A program made the position numbers and the translations under genes. A DNA stretch of 64,000 nucleotides from CAXMNX01 sp964194845 (GTDB lineage Bacteria > Pseudomonadota > Alphaproteobacteria > Rhodobacterales > Rhodobacteraceae). Positions 53,097 to 62,360 of the stretch are shown here, one piece after another; the first letter of the stretch is position 1, and every line of letters begins with the position of its first letter. The stretch lies in the NCBI GenBank assembly GCA_964194845.1, contig CAXMNX010000035.1, positions 1 through 64,000 of the forward strand, given 5' to 3'. The notes beneath the pieces were generated by a model. It did not search any database, was not told the origin of the DNA, and worked only from the letters and a program-made list of their open reading frames with translations.

Positions 53097-53542
53097 GCCT
53101 TCTCTCCCTCTGATTTCGTAGCGTCGTCAAGCAGGGCCGCGATACAACGCCGGAACGTCGCCTTTTCTTTGCCGAGACTGTTCAGAAGTTGCTGTTCAAA
53201 AGACCGCGCAATGGGTGCCAGCGTTCGGATCATGTCGTGGCCCCGGTCCGTCAACGCAAGCGCGACAAGTCGTCCGTCGTTGGGATCGGGCTGCCGCACG
53301 ACATATCCTGCTTTTTCAAGCCGCGAAGCTGCGCGGCTGACCCGGCTTTTTTCCATTGCGACGCGTTTTTGAATGTCGCGAACGCTGACGCTGGACGACT
53401 GGCTCAGATGTGCCACAACGCGCCATTCCGCCACGCCAATGCCAAATCGTGCGCGATACTCTTTCTCAAAGGCGCGGCTGACGTTCTCGGCCAGAACCGC
53501 CAGTTGATACGGCAGGAAGTCTTCCAGGTTAAACTCGGTCAT
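53093..53542 (-). CDS. MarR-family regulator of the thiolase operon
   Basis: 149 residues, winged helix with AEWRVVAHLSQSSSVSVRDI, MEKSRVSRAASRLEKAGYVV and wing RQPDPNDGRLVALALTDRG. It is the first gene of a two-gene operon with the thiolase, and divergent from kbl (124 bases between starts). It may sense an acyl-CoA or aromatic acid; ligand unknown. Confidence 0.87.
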   Translation of the reverse strand: MTEFNLEDFLPYQLAVLAENVSRAFEKEYRARFGIGVAEWRVVAHLSQSSSVSVRDIQKRVAMEKSRVSRAASRLEKAGYVVRQPDPNDGRLVALALTDRGHDMIRTLAPIARSFEQQLLNSLGKEKATFRRCIAALLDDATKSEGEKA

Positions 53543-53666
53543 GAGGTGAAGAAAGACACATCTGGCGGCGGCGCGCCAGTGTCGTCTGCACGCGCCGGGC
53601 TGCGACGTATCCGGTCCTCGCGGTGGCGCGCGGCCAGTGATATCCTAATGTCTGGAGGTGCCTAAA

Positions 53667-54851
53667 ATGTCTGAGTTCGACCGCCATCTGGAACAGGTTC
53701 TTGCCGGGATCGAAGCCGATGGACTGACCAAACGCGAACGCCTGATCACATCGCCGCAGTCTGCACATATCGAAGTTGCCGGGCGGCAGATGCTGAACCT
53801 TTGCGCCAATAATTACCTGGGCCTGGCCGATCATCCGCGCCTGATCGCGGTGGCGCGGGAAGCCGTTGAAACACACGGCTACGGCATGGCCAGCGTGCGC
53901 TTTATCTGCGGAACGCAGAGCCTGCACCGCGAGCTTGAGACCAGGCTCGCCGGTTTTTTGGGCATGGAGGACACGATCCTGTTCGCCGCGTGTTTTGACG
54001 CCAACGGTGGTGTGTTCGAGCCGCTTTTGGGTCCGGAAGACGCGGTCATATCTGACGCGCTGAACCACGCCTCGATCATTGACGGCATCCGGCTTTGCAA
54101 GGCGAAACGTTATCGTTTTGCCAATTCCGACATGAACGATCTGGAAGCCCGGCTGAAAGAGGCGCGGGCGGACGGTGCGCGGTTCATCATGATCGCCACC
54201 GATGGCGTTTTCTCGATGGATGGCTATCTGGCGAAATTACCGGAAATTCGCGCCTTGGCCGACAGATACGATGCTTTGGTGATGGTCGATGACTGCCATG
54301 CAACCGGATTTATGGGGCCAAAGGGTGCGGGGATGCCTGCGCATTTTGGGGTGCAGGTTGATGTGCTGACCGGAACGCTGGGCAAGGCGATGGGGGGCGC
54401 CATTGGCGGATATGTCGCGGCCTCGCAGCGGATAGTCGATCTGCTGCGGCAACGCGCGCGACCGTATCTTTTTTCCAACGCGCTGCCGCCGATGGTTTGC
54501 GCCGCCGGGATCGAGGCGATCAGCCTTGTTGAAACAGGCGACGGCTTGCGGGCGAGGTTGTTCGAGAACACGACTTACTGGCGAAAAAGCCTCGAATCCG
54601 CTGGTTTAGTGACACTTCCGGGCGAGCACCCGATTGTTCCGGTTATGCTGGGGGATGCGCAATTGGCCCAGGACATGGCCACGGGGTTGGACGCGCGCGG
54701 TGTCTACGTCGCGGGGTTTTTCTTCCCGGTCGTGCCCAAAGGTCAGGCCCGGATCCGCACGCAGATGAACGCCGCGCTTACCAAGGATGACCTCGATATG
54801 GCGGCGTCAGCGTTTGAAGATGTTGCAGCCGAAATTGGAGCGCTTAGATGA
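53667..54851 (+). CDS. kbl: 2-amino-3-ketobutyrate CoA ligase
   Basis: Splits 2-amino-3-ketobutyrate with CoA to glycine and acetyl-CoA. 394 residues from ATG 53667 (ctggagg upstream): LCANNYLGLADHPRLI, DALNHASIIDGIRL, VMVDDCHATGFMGPKG, and the PLP Lys in TGTLGKAMGGAIGG. The start of tdh overlaps its stop, completing the threonine-to-glycine route. Confidence 0.95.
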   Translation: MSEFDRHLEQVLAGIEADGLTKRERLITSPQSAHIEVAGRQMLNLCANNYLGLADHPRLIAVAREAVETHGYGMASVRFICGTQSLHRELETRLAGFLGMEDTILFAACFDANGGVFEPLLGPEDAVISDALNHASIIDGIRLCKAKRYRFANSDMNDLEARLKEARADGARFIMIATDGVFSMDGYLAKLPEIRALADRYDALVMVDDCHATGFMGPKGAGMPAHFGVQVDVLTGTLGKAMGGAIGGYVAASQRIVDLLRQRARPYLFSNALPPMVCAAGIEAISLVETGDGLRARLFENTTYWRKSLESAGLVTLPGEHPIVPVMLGDAQLAQDMATGLDARGVYVAGFFFPVVPKGQARIRTQMNAALTKDDLDMAASAFEDVAAEIGALR

Positions 54852-55885
54852 GCAACCAGATGAGAGCGCTTGCCAAGATCGCGCCCGGCCCCGGGCTTGA
54901 TATGATTGAAGCCCCTGTGCCCGAAATTGGCGCCGATGATGTGCTTATCAAGATCAAGAAAACCGGTATTTGCGGCACCGACATTCACATCTGGGACTGG
55001 GACGAATGGGCGGCGCGCACGGTGCCGGTGCCGTTGATCACTGGACACGAGTTCGCGGGCGAGATTGCGGAACTTGGACGGAACGTGACAGATCTTAGCC
55101 TTGGCCAGCGTGTATCGGGCGAAGGCCATCTGATCGGCAAGCATTCCCGGCAGTCGCGCGCGGGTAAGTTTCACCTGGACCCCGAAACACGGGGGATAGG
55201 CGTTAACGAACAAGGCGCATTTGCCGAATATCTGCGGCTTCCGGCCTTCAATGTGGTGCCGTTGCCAGACGTTATCGATGATGAAATTGGCGCCATTCTT
55301 GATCCGCTTGGCAATGCGGTTCACACCGCACTGTCATTTGACCTTGTAGGCGAGGACGTTCTTGTCACCGGGGCTGGCCCGATCGGGATCATGGCGGCGG
55401 CGGTTGCCCGGCACGTCGGCGCGCGGCATGTTGTGATCACAGACATAAATCCCGACCGGCTGGCCCTGGCCGAGAAAGTTGCGGATGTTGTGCCGGTCAA
55501 CGTCGGGGTCGATGATCTGAATGATGTGATCACAAAGTTGAAAATGAAGGAAGGCTTTGATGTAGGGTTGGAAATGTCGGGAAATCAACGCGCTATGGAT
55601 CAAATGGTCGAGGCGCTGGTCATGGGCGGTCGGATCGCACTGCTGGGCATACCGCCGGGGAAATCGCCGGTCGACTGGTCGCGCATTGTCTTCAAGGCGA
55701 TTACTATCAAAGGGGTATATGGCCGCGAAATCTTTGAGACCTGGTATAAAATGATCGCGATGTTGGAGAATGGGCTGGACATTCGAAATGTGATCACACA
55801 CCGTATGCCGGTCGATGACTTTCGCAATGGCTTCGAGATCATGAAATCCGGTCAGTCGGGCAAAATCGTGCTCGACTGGGTGTGA
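54848..55885 (+). CDS. tdh: L-threonine 3-dehydrogenase
   Basis: 345 residues, zinc MDR family: KTGICGTDIHIWDWDEWAA (catalytic Zn Cys), LITGHEFAGEIAELG, NAD-binding VTGAGPIGIMAAAVARHVG, and GVYGREIFETWYKM. One oddity: the structural-zinc loop, normally four cysteines near residues 90-115, reads RVSGEGHLIGKHSRQSRAGK with no Cys, so the structural zinc is absent. Product feeds Kbl. Confidence 0.93.
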   Translation: MSNQMRALAKIAPGPGLDMIEAPVPEIGADDVLIKIKKTGICGTDIHIWDWDEWAARTVPVPLITGHEFAGEIAELGRNVTDLSLGQRVSGEGHLIGKHSRQSRAGKFHLDPETRGIGVNEQGAFAEYLRLPAFNVVPLPDVIDDEIGAILDPLGNAVHTALSFDLVGEDVLVTGAGPIGIMAAAVARHVGARHVVITDINPDRLALAEKVADVVPVNVGVDDLNDVITKLKMKEGFDVGLEMSGNQRAMDQMVEALVMGGRIALLGIPPGKSPVDWSRIVFKAITIKGVYGREIFETWYKMIAMLENGLDIRNVITHRMPVDDFRNGFEIMKSGQSGKIVLDWV

Positions 55886-55936
55886 TCACGGGTACAAAAA
55901 GACCAAGTGCGACGGCGCGAATACGGGAGAAGTGAC

Positions 55937-56017
55937 ATGGGCGACATAATATTCTGGGCGGTTGCGACGGTCGCACTGATCGTCGGATTCCGCTGGCTGC
56001 AAAAGCGGCGGAAGTAA
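55937..56017 (+). CDS. 26-residue single-pass membrane miniprotein
   Basis: MGDIIFWAVATVALIVGFRW followed by LQKRRK: one hydrophobic helix with a strongly basic end, the usual form of bacterial membrane miniproteins. The ATG has gggagaag seven bases upstream. It lies 51 bases after tdh and three bases from the convergent DUF2585 stop. It may share the kbl-tdh message. Function unknown. Confidence 0.6.
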   Translation: MGDIIFWAVATVALIVGFRWLQKRRK

Positions 56018-56020
56018 CGC

Positions 56021-56581
56021 CTAGCCTGCCGCCTGCCATTCCCGGATCGCATCCAGCGGATAGAGAAGCATTATGACATTCAGCGTCAGCCCGTCGCGGA
56101 TCACCCAGAGCGTCAACAACTCGAAGAAGAAAAACAACCCGACGCTGGCCCAGACCGGCAGTCGCGATGCCAGCCAGAAACCGACCCACATCGCCACCAC
56201 GTCAGCCGCCGAATTGACCACACTGTCGCCGAAATAATCCAGCGATATGGTCACCTCGCGATATCGCTCGATAATGGCATCCGAGTTTTCGACTATTTCC
56301 CAGGCACATTCGATGATCGTGGCTATCGCCAGCCGCCAGCCGACGCTCAGGCGCCGGGCAACAAGCCAAAGCGCGCCGAAGAAAATCACGCCGTGCAATA
56401 TGTGGCTGGGCGTATACCAGTCACTCAGATGCTGGGAGTTCTCGCTCGAAAGCTTCACACCATGCCAGAATTTGACGTAACCGCACTCGCAAATCGGCAA
56501 TCGCCCAATCCACAAAAGCCAGGCGGCCATCAATACGAACGTCAGCGCGGTGATCGTAAAGGGCGTCAATGATCTTTGCAT
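56021..56581 (-). CDS. DUF2585 (UPF0314) membrane protein
   Basis: 186 residues, about five hydrophobic segments, with the conserved wording LPICECGYVKFWHGVKLSSE, NSQHLSDWYTPSHILHGVIF, WEIVENSDAIIERYREVT and DYFGDSVVNSAADVVAMWVG. This matches DUF2585, restricted mainly to alphaproteobacteria and without known function. Confidence 0.88.
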   Translation of the reverse strand: MQRSLTPFTITALTFVLMAAWLLWIGRLPICECGYVKFWHGVKLSSENSQHLSDWYTPSHILHGVIFFGALWLVARRLSVGWRLAIATIIECAWEIVENSDAIIERYREVTISLDYFGDSVVNSAADVVAMWVGFWLASRLPVWASVGLFFFFELLTLWVIRDGLTLNVIMLLYPLDAIREWQAAG

Positions 56582-56631
56582 GACGGCAGGGAATCAAGCA
56601 GACTTCGTTCTGTCCATCCCGCAGCGAAAAA

Positions 56632-57174
56632 ATGTCAGGAACGTCTTCCGTGATGAGCGCAGAAAAGAACCCGTGGCTTAAGATGGCACTGAACAATGCC
56701 TGGGCCAGTGCAACGCTGTACGCCGCGATAAATGATCTTCCGGGCAGCGAATTTACCGCGATTCGTCCCGGCTTTTTTCCATCGCTCGCTAAAACGATGA
56801 ACCATATCTACGAAGTTGACCTCTATTACCTCGATGCCCTTGAAGAAGGCGACCTCGGCAGAGCCGTTTATGAGCGCGAAGACGTCGATGATCCGAGTAA
56901 ATTGGCTGCACTTCAGGCCACCGCTGACATGCGGTTTGCCGCGTTATGCAATGTGATCACACCGGAAACGCTGGCGGCTTCGCGCCGCACCCAACGCCGC
57001 GATGGCGCGGTCGAGGAAAATGTTGCCGCGTTGATCCTGCACCTTGTGCAGCACCAGATCCACCACCGCGGGCAGGCGCACGTACAGCTTCAGGATGCGG
57101 GGTCTGCGCCGCCGCAACTGGATGATTTCTATCTGGAATTTGGCCGCGTTGGCTCGGCGCAGGCCTATTGGTGA
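56632..57174 (+). CDS. DinB-family four-helix protein
   Basis: 180 residues from ATG 56632 (ATG 56653 is in frame and gives a more usual start, MSAEKNPWLK). Three metal-binding His of the DinB/YfiT fold are visible: MNHIYEVD and, late, LVQHQIHHRGQAHVQL. DinB-like proteins are often thiol-dependent metalloenzymes (transferases or isomerases); the reaction is unknown. DNA-damage control is not implied and I see no SOS box. Confidence 0.85.
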   Translation: MSGTSSVMSAEKNPWLKMALNNAWASATLYAAINDLPGSEFTAIRPGFFPSLAKTMNHIYEVDLYYLDALEEGDLGRAVYEREDVDDPSKLAALQATADMRFAALCNVITPETLAASRRTQRRDGAVEENVAALILHLVQHQIHHRGQAHVQLQDAGSAPPQLDDFYLEFGRVGSAQAYW

Positions 57175-57191
57175 CCTTTGCGGTCAGCGCA

Positions 57192-57932
57192 TCACGGCTC
57201 CACCGGTTCCCGGCCATCCGGTGTCAGGGCAAAGCAATCGCCATCCTCGAACACTACCGGGACCAGTGGATTGCCCCACGCCGCGCCGCAATCAAGGTTC
57301 ACCCGGTTGCCGTAGTGCGTCGGCCCGTCGACCGGCGTGTGGCCATGAACGATCAGCGCCTCGTGGGCTTCCAGTCGCCAGAGAAATTCGTCGCGTATCC
57401 AAAGAAGATCATCTTCGTCCTGAGCCTCCAGCGGGAAGCCCGGGCGAATACCCGCATGGACGAAAATCATGCCGTCGGTGCGATGCCAAAGCGGCAGGTT
57501 TTCCAGAAACGCCACATGCGCCTCGGGCACCGCCTTGGCGGCGCGGGTATGGAGTTTCTCGATCCGCTCAAGCAGACGCCGTTCAATGCCATAGGACCTG
57601 AGTGTTGCATCGCCGCCCATCCTCGGGTTCAGCCAGGTCAGGCCAGAGCGAAGCCGGTCGTCGGTCGCGGAACCTGTGCGAATATAGTTGCTGAACAGGC
57701 GGTCGTGATTTCCCTTGATGACAATCCAGTCTTCGCCACGCGCAATTCCGTCCAGAAGAAACTGGATCACCTTTCGGCTGTCGGGCCCGCGATCGGTCAT
57801 GTCGCCAAGATGCACCACGGGTGCTGGACCGCCCGCGCGTTCCATATCCTGCGCTATATTTGCGTGGGCATCGGCAATCTTGTCGAGGTGACCGTGGACA
57901 TCGCCGATCGCATAGATTCTATTCCCGGTCAT
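57192..57932 (-). CDS. Metallophosphoesterase (PrpE/ApaH-like protein phosphatase)
   Basis: 246 residues from ATG 57932. Dimetal phosphoesterase motifs in order: YAIGDVHGHLDKI, VHLGDMTDRGPDSRKV, VIKGNHDRLF, FVHAGIRPG, LIVHGHTPVDGP. Such enzymes are serine/threonine phosphatases or dinucleoside tetraphosphatases. Normal length. Confidence 0.9.
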   Translation of the reverse strand: MTGNRIYAIGDVHGHLDKIADAHANIAQDMERAGGPAPVVHLGDMTDRGPDSRKVIQFLLDGIARGEDWIVIKGNHDRLFSNYIRTGSATDDRLRSGLTWLNPRMGGDATLRSYGIERRLLERIEKLHTRAAKAVPEAHVAFLENLPLWHRTDGMIFVHAGIRPGFPLEAQDEDDLLWIRDEFLWRLEAHEALIVHGHTPVDGPTHYGNRVNLDCGAAWGNPLVPVVFEDGDCFALTPDGREPVEP

Positions 57933-58046
57933 TCCCAAGCCCTAGGTCGCCCCCCCGCTACCGGCAAGCTAAATTCAGCATCGTCCTATACGAAATGTTC
58001 ATCCCGCCGGAAAACCAGCGGATCGGCGTTAGGGCAATCGGTCAGC

Positions 58047-59648
58047 TCAAGAAACTTCAAACTGAAGCGGCCGCACCTGGGAAAACAGTTCCGTGGCGTT
58101 AAGTTGATCAACCACTGTCGAAGGCACTGGATCATCCACGTACAAAAGCGCGATGGCGTCCTGGCCTTTCTCTGATCGGCCAAGGGTAAAGTTCGCGATA
58201 TTCACCCCGTTCCTGCCCAACGTCAGGCCCAGTGTGCCGATGATACCCGGCACATCTTCGTTGGTGGTGTAAAGCATGTTCTCGCCTATTTCGGCGTCGA
58301 TGTTGATGCCCTTGATCTGGATGAACCGCGGCTTACCATCGGAAAACACTGTTCCCGCGATGGACCGTTCACGTTCGTCGGTTACAACCGTCAGCTTGAT
58401 ATAGGAGTCGAATACCCCGGTTTTTTCCTGTGTCGTTGTTGAGATGTCGACGCCCCGGTCCTTGGCGATGACTGGGGCCGAAACCATGTTCAACTCGGGG
58501 TTCGTCGCTTTCATGATCCCTGCGACTGCGCTTGCGTTCAGTGCTGCCGTGTTCATCCCGGTGACCTGGCCATTGTAGAGGATGTTGATCGCGCGAATGG
58601 GCTCGTCCGTAAGCTGGCCGACAAATGAACCCAGATGCCCGGCGAGTTTCAGCCAGGGTCCCATGGTCTTGGCCTCTTCGGCGGTCACGGATGGCATGTT
58701 GAGCGCGTTCGTGACCGCCCCGGTCAGCAGAAAATCCGACATCTGTTCGGCGACCTGCAACGCCACGTTTTCCTGTGCTTCTGTAGTCGCGGCCCCCAGA
58801 TGCGGCGTAGCGACGACGTTCGGCAGGTTGAAAAGCGGGCTTTCGGTGGCGGGTTCAACGGCGAAAACATCAAAAGCGGCACCTGCAACCCTTCCGGATT
58901 TCAAGGCGGCGGCAAGCGCTTCTTCGTCGACCAGTCCGCCGCGGGCGCAGTTGATAATCCGAACGCCAGGTTTCAATCGTTCGATGGCATCCGCAGAAAG
59001 AATGTTCCGGGTTTTATCTGTCAGCGGCACATGAAACGAAATGAAATCCGAGCGCCCCAGCAATTCGTGCAGTCCGACCTTGGTGACGCCAAGTTTCTCC
59101 GCGCGCTCTTCGGACAGAAACGGATCATAGGCGATCACCTTCATCTTCAGCGCCAACGCCCGGTCACAGACGATTGCACCGATATTGCCGGCACCGATCA
59201 CGCCCAGCGTCTTGGCGGTCAGCTCGACACCGAGGAACCGGGATTTCTCCCACTTGCCTTGGTGGGTCGAAACGCTGGCTTCGGGTATTTGCCTGGCGAC
59301 GGCAAACATCATCGCAATCGCGTGTTCGGCGGTGGTGATCGAATTGCCAAAGGGCGTGTTCATCACGATGACGCCGCGTTTCGAGGCAGCCGGGATATCG
59401 ACATTATCAACGCCGATCCCGGCGCGCCCGATGACCTTCAGGTTGGTCGCCGCGTTTAGAACCTTGTCGCTGACTTTTGTGGCCGAACGGATGGCAAGGC
59501 CGTCATATTCGCCGATGACCTCAAGCAGCCGGTCCTTGTCCTTGCCGATCGTGGGGTCAAACGTCACGTCGATCCCGCGGTCGCGGAAGATTTGAACGGC
59601 GGTTTCGGAAAGCTTGTCGCTGACCAGCACTTTTGGGATGTGTTCCAT
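58047..59648 (-). CDS. serA: D-3-phosphoglycerate dehydrogenase
   Basis: First committed step of serine synthesis. 533 residues, long form: NAD-binding GVIGAGNIGAIVCDRALAL, catalytic Arg in INCARGGLVDEEAL, His in VATPHLGAATTEAQ, the ASB intervening domain, and a C-terminal ACT domain (TTNEDVPGIIGTLGLTLGRN) that in other forms senses serine. It follows serC by 43 bases in one operon. Confidence 0.95.
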   Translation of the reverse strand: MEHIPKVLVSDKLSETAVQIFRDRGIDVTFDPTIGKDKDRLLEVIGEYDGLAIRSATKVSDKVLNAATNLKVIGRAGIGVDNVDIPAASKRGVIVMNTPFGNSITTAEHAIAMMFAVARQIPEASVSTHQGKWEKSRFLGVELTAKTLGVIGAGNIGAIVCDRALALKMKVIAYDPFLSEERAEKLGVTKVGLHELLGRSDFISFHVPLTDKTRNILSADAIERLKPGVRIINCARGGLVDEEALAAALKSGRVAGAAFDVFAVEPATESPLFNLPNVVATPHLGAATTEAQENVALQVAEQMSDFLLTGAVTNALNMPSVTAEEAKTMGPWLKLAGHLGSFVGQLTDEPIRAINILYNGQVTGMNTAALNASAVAGIMKATNPELNMVSAPVIAKDRGVDISTTTQEKTGVFDSYIKLTVVTDERERSIAGTVFSDGKPRFIQIKGINIDAEIGENMLYTTNEDVPGIIGTLGLTLGRNGVNIANFTLGRSEKGQDAIALLYVDDPVPSTVVDQLNATELFSQVRPLQFEVS

Positions 59649-59691
59649 AAGACTTAATCCAATTTGTGCGCCCGATGCGCATTATTGACGG

Positions 59692-60846
59692 TCAGGCGGC
59701 GTGCTGAGCCGCCGCAATTTCGGTCTCAAACGCCCAGTCAAGCCAGGGCATCAACGCCGCGATGTCCGATGTCTCAACGGTCGCGCCGCACCAGATGCGC
59801 AGCCCCGGCGGCGCGTCGCGATAGGCCCCGATATCAAGTGCGACACCTTCCGCCTCCAGCCGTTTTGCCACGGCTTTGGCGAATACGGCACCATCAGAAA
59901 TCCGGGCATCAGTGAACTTCAGACAAACGCTGGTGTTCGACCGGGTGGACGGGTTCTCGGCCAGGTTTTCGATCCAGTCGTGGCTTGCGCAGAAATCCCA
60001 GATTACAGCCGCGTTCGCGTCGGCGCGGGCGATCAGCCCCTGCAGCCCGCCGAGGCTTTCGGCCCAATCGAGCGCATTCAGATAATCCTCGACACATAGC
60101 ATCGACGGCGTGTTGATCGTCGCACCATCAAAGATGCCAGCGATCAATTTCCCGCCCTTTGTAAGGCGGAATATCTTTGGCAATGGCCAGGAAGGTGTAT
60201 AAGTTTCAAGGCGCTCGACGGCGCTCGGTGACAGGATCAGCATCCCGTGCGCCGCCTCGCCACCCAGCACTTTCTGCCAGGAATAAGTCACAACATCCAA
60301 CCGGTCCCACGGCAGATGCTGGGCGAAAGCCGCCGAGGTTGCATCGCAGATTGTCAGCCCTTCGCGGCCTGCCGGTATCTCGAAGTCCGCAGGAACCCGC
60401 ACGCCCGAGGTTGTGCCGTTCCAGGTGAACACCACGTCCTTGTTCCAATCTACGACCCCAAGATCGACGATCTGGCCATAGTCGGCGGTTTGGAAGGTCG
60501 CGTCCAATTTGAGCTGTTTGACAACATCCGTCACCCAGCCCGCACCGAAACTTTCCCAGGCCAGCATCTCGACGGGTCGCGCGCCCAGCAAGTTCCACAT
60601 CGCCATTTCCATAGCACCGGTGTCCGAGGCCGGAACGATGCCGATCAGATAGCTGTCGGGCACGCCAAGGATCGCTCGTGTGCGGTCGATTACGGCTTTC
60701 AGTTTTGCCTTACCGATGGGCGCACGATGCGAGCGGCCCAAAGGCGCATCGGACAGATCTTGAAGTGCAAATGTCGGGGGTTTGGCACAAGGGCCAGATG
60801 AAAAACGCGGATTTACCGGCCGCGTTGCCGGGGTTTTGGTATCCAT
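59692..60846 (-). CDS. serC: Phosphoserine aminotransferase
   Basis: 384 residues from ATG 60846, with ggaagg upstream: NPRFSSGPCAKPPTF, IGIVPASDTGAMEMAMWNLL, VFTWNGTTSGVRVP, CDATSAAFAQHLPWDRLDVV, and the PLP Lys in YSWQKVLGGEAAHGM. This is the alphaproteobacterial long SerC. First gene of serC-serA. Confidence 0.94.
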   Translation of the reverse strand: MDTKTPATRPVNPRFSSGPCAKPPTFALQDLSDAPLGRSHRAPIGKAKLKAVIDRTRAILGVPDSYLIGIVPASDTGAMEMAMWNLLGARPVEMLAWESFGAGWVTDVVKQLKLDATFQTADYGQIVDLGVVDWNKDVVFTWNGTTSGVRVPADFEIPAGREGLTICDATSAAFAQHLPWDRLDVVTYSWQKVLGGEAAHGMLILSPSAVERLETYTPSWPLPKIFRLTKGGKLIAGIFDGATINTPSMLCVEDYLNALDWAESLGGLQGLIARADANAAVIWDFCASHDWIENLAENPSTRSNTSVCLKFTDARISDGAVFAKAVAKRLEAEGVALDIGAYRDAPPGLRIWCGATVETSDIAALMPWLDWAFETEIAAAQHAA

Positions 60847-60960
60847 CGCTGAATATCCTTCCAGATATACGCCCCTCGTTGGGGAGGGGTATCCCACTCG
60901 CGGATATAGGCACCTTTCTGCAACTGCACAATAAGGAAATGTCGGTTTTGGCGAAGGATT
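60847..60960 (-). ncRNA. Candidate serC leader RNA
   Basis: The minus strand upstream of serC forms a hairpin GATACCCCTC / GAGGGGCGTATATC (60894-60865 region), just before the ribosome site. In addition ATATCC (60907-60902) can pair with GGATAT (60858-60853), which is part of that ribosome site. A conserved 'serC leader' attenuator-like RNA is known upstream of serC in alphaproteobacteria; this may be it, but I cannot align to it. Confidence 0.42.
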
Positions 60961-61042
60961 GGTCTTATTTGACCTGCCACCCAAGGATTGCCCGGCGAGC
61001 CGCGTCTTAATTGGCAGAACGTCAGTTTCAGGAGGGTTCCAG

Positions 61043-62314
61043 ATGCGTTTCTTGCTTTTCATCATTGCCGCGTGGATTGGCCTATCGGCCACCGCGCAAG
61101 CATTCTGCGGCTTTTACGTCGCCCGCGCCGATGGCGCGCTTTACAACCAGGCATCCAAGGTCGTTTATGTCCGCGACGGACGGCGAACGGTCATCACAAT
61201 GTCGTCGGATTATCGTGGCGAGCCCAGTGATTTCGCACTGATCGTGCCGACGCCGAAAGTACTTGAAGAAAGCGATATTCGCACTGTGATGGCGGAAACC
61301 ATTGATCACCTTGATGCCTATAGCGCGCCTCGGCTGGTCGAATATTTCGATTATGACCCGTGCCAGCAGGTCGTTTTCGAAGACTTCAAAGCGGGCGGCA
61401 CCGGCATGCTGCGCAGCGACACTGAACGCAACCGCGGTGCTGACGCCTTGGGTGTTCAGATCAAGGGCGAATACGCGATTGGCACCTATGATGTGTTGAT
61501 CCTGAAGGCCGATCAATCCGACGGGCTTGTCACTTTCCTGACGTCCGAGGGATACACGCTTCCCGATGGCGCCAAGGCGGCACTTGGCGATTATATCCAA
61601 AACGGCATGAAGTTTTTCGTCGCCCGGGTGAATCTCGACCGCCACTCGGCATCCGAGGCCCGCGAATTGCCACCTTTGCAAATCTCGTTCACCTCGCGAA
61701 ATTTCATGTTGCCGATCCAGCTTGGAAAACTGAATGCCGATGGTCCGCAGGATGCGCTGATCATGATGCTGACGCGGAAGGGCCGGGTCGAAGTGTCAAA
61801 TTACGACGAAACCGTTCTGCCGACCGACGCCAATATCCCAACTTTCGTGAAGGGCGTGTTTCCGAACTTCTATCGCTCGATGTTCGACCGCGCGGTTGGC
61901 AACTTTGGCGGCATTGCTTTGGAATACGGCTGGGACATGGCCTGGTGCGACCCGTGTGCCGCAGATCCGCTGACGCGCGATGAGCTTCAGGAGCTGGGCG
62001 TCGGCTGGATGGATAGCGGCGACAACCCGGGTCAGAACGTCTATATCACCCGGTTTCACGCGCAATACACCAAAGATCAGATGCCCGAGGACCTGATGTT
62101 CCGCGAGACAAAGTCACGCGAAAACTATCAGGGCCGATATATCATGAACCAGCCGTTCACCGGGCAGATCGACTGTGAATACGGCGAGGAATATGTGAAA
62201 GGTATTCGCCTGCGGCTGCGCCAGGAAGCGATCACGCTGGCTGAAATGACCGGCTGGAACCCGCGCGAGATCGAACAACTCATTCGCGTTTCGGTGCCAA
62301 AAAGCTACTGGTGA
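61043..62314 (+). CDS. DUF2330 exported protein
   Basis: 423 residues from ATG 61043 (caggaggg upstream) with a signal peptide (RFLLFIIAAWIGLSATAQAF). The mature part begins CGFYVARADGALYNQASKVV, as in DUF2330, with SDFALIVPTPKVL and further cysteines (YDPCQQVVFE, AWCDPCAADPL). Function unknown. It is divergent from serC. Confidence 0.87.
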   Translation: MRFLLFIIAAWIGLSATAQAFCGFYVARADGALYNQASKVVYVRDGRRTVITMSSDYRGEPSDFALIVPTPKVLEESDIRTVMAETIDHLDAYSAPRLVEYFDYDPCQQVVFEDFKAGGTGMLRSDTERNRGADALGVQIKGEYAIGTYDVLILKADQSDGLVTFLTSEGYTLPDGAKAALGDYIQNGMKFFVARVNLDRHSASEARELPPLQISFTSRNFMLPIQLGKLNADGPQDALIMMLTRKGRVEVSNYDETVLPTDANIPTFVKGVFPNFYRSMFDRAVGNFGGIALEYGWDMAWCDPCAADPLTRDELQELGVGWMDSGDNPGQNVYITRFHAQYTKDQMPEDLMFRETKSRENYQGRYIMNQPFTGQIDCEYGEEYVKGIRLRLRQEAITLAEMTGWNPREIEQLIRVSVPKSYW

Positions 62315-62331
62315 AGCGCGCGGTGTTAAGC

Positions 62332-62360
62332 TAGGCGGACCCCGAACGGAGGTCCGCCTA
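62332..62360 (+). promoter_or_regulatory. Hairpin overlapping the serB start codon
   Basis: TAGGCGGACC (62332-62341) and GGTCCGCCTA (62351-62360) are perfect 10-base arms around a nine-base loop. The right arm ends on the A of the serB ATG and contains part of its ribosome site (aacggagg, 62345-62352). There is no T-run, so it is not a standard terminator; it may hinder serB translation. Confidence 0.65.

Noticed and set aside
57168..58175. 335-codon plus-strand frame over the metallophosphoesterase
   Set aside because: It begins in the DinB stop region and runs antisense to all five phosphoesterase motifs.
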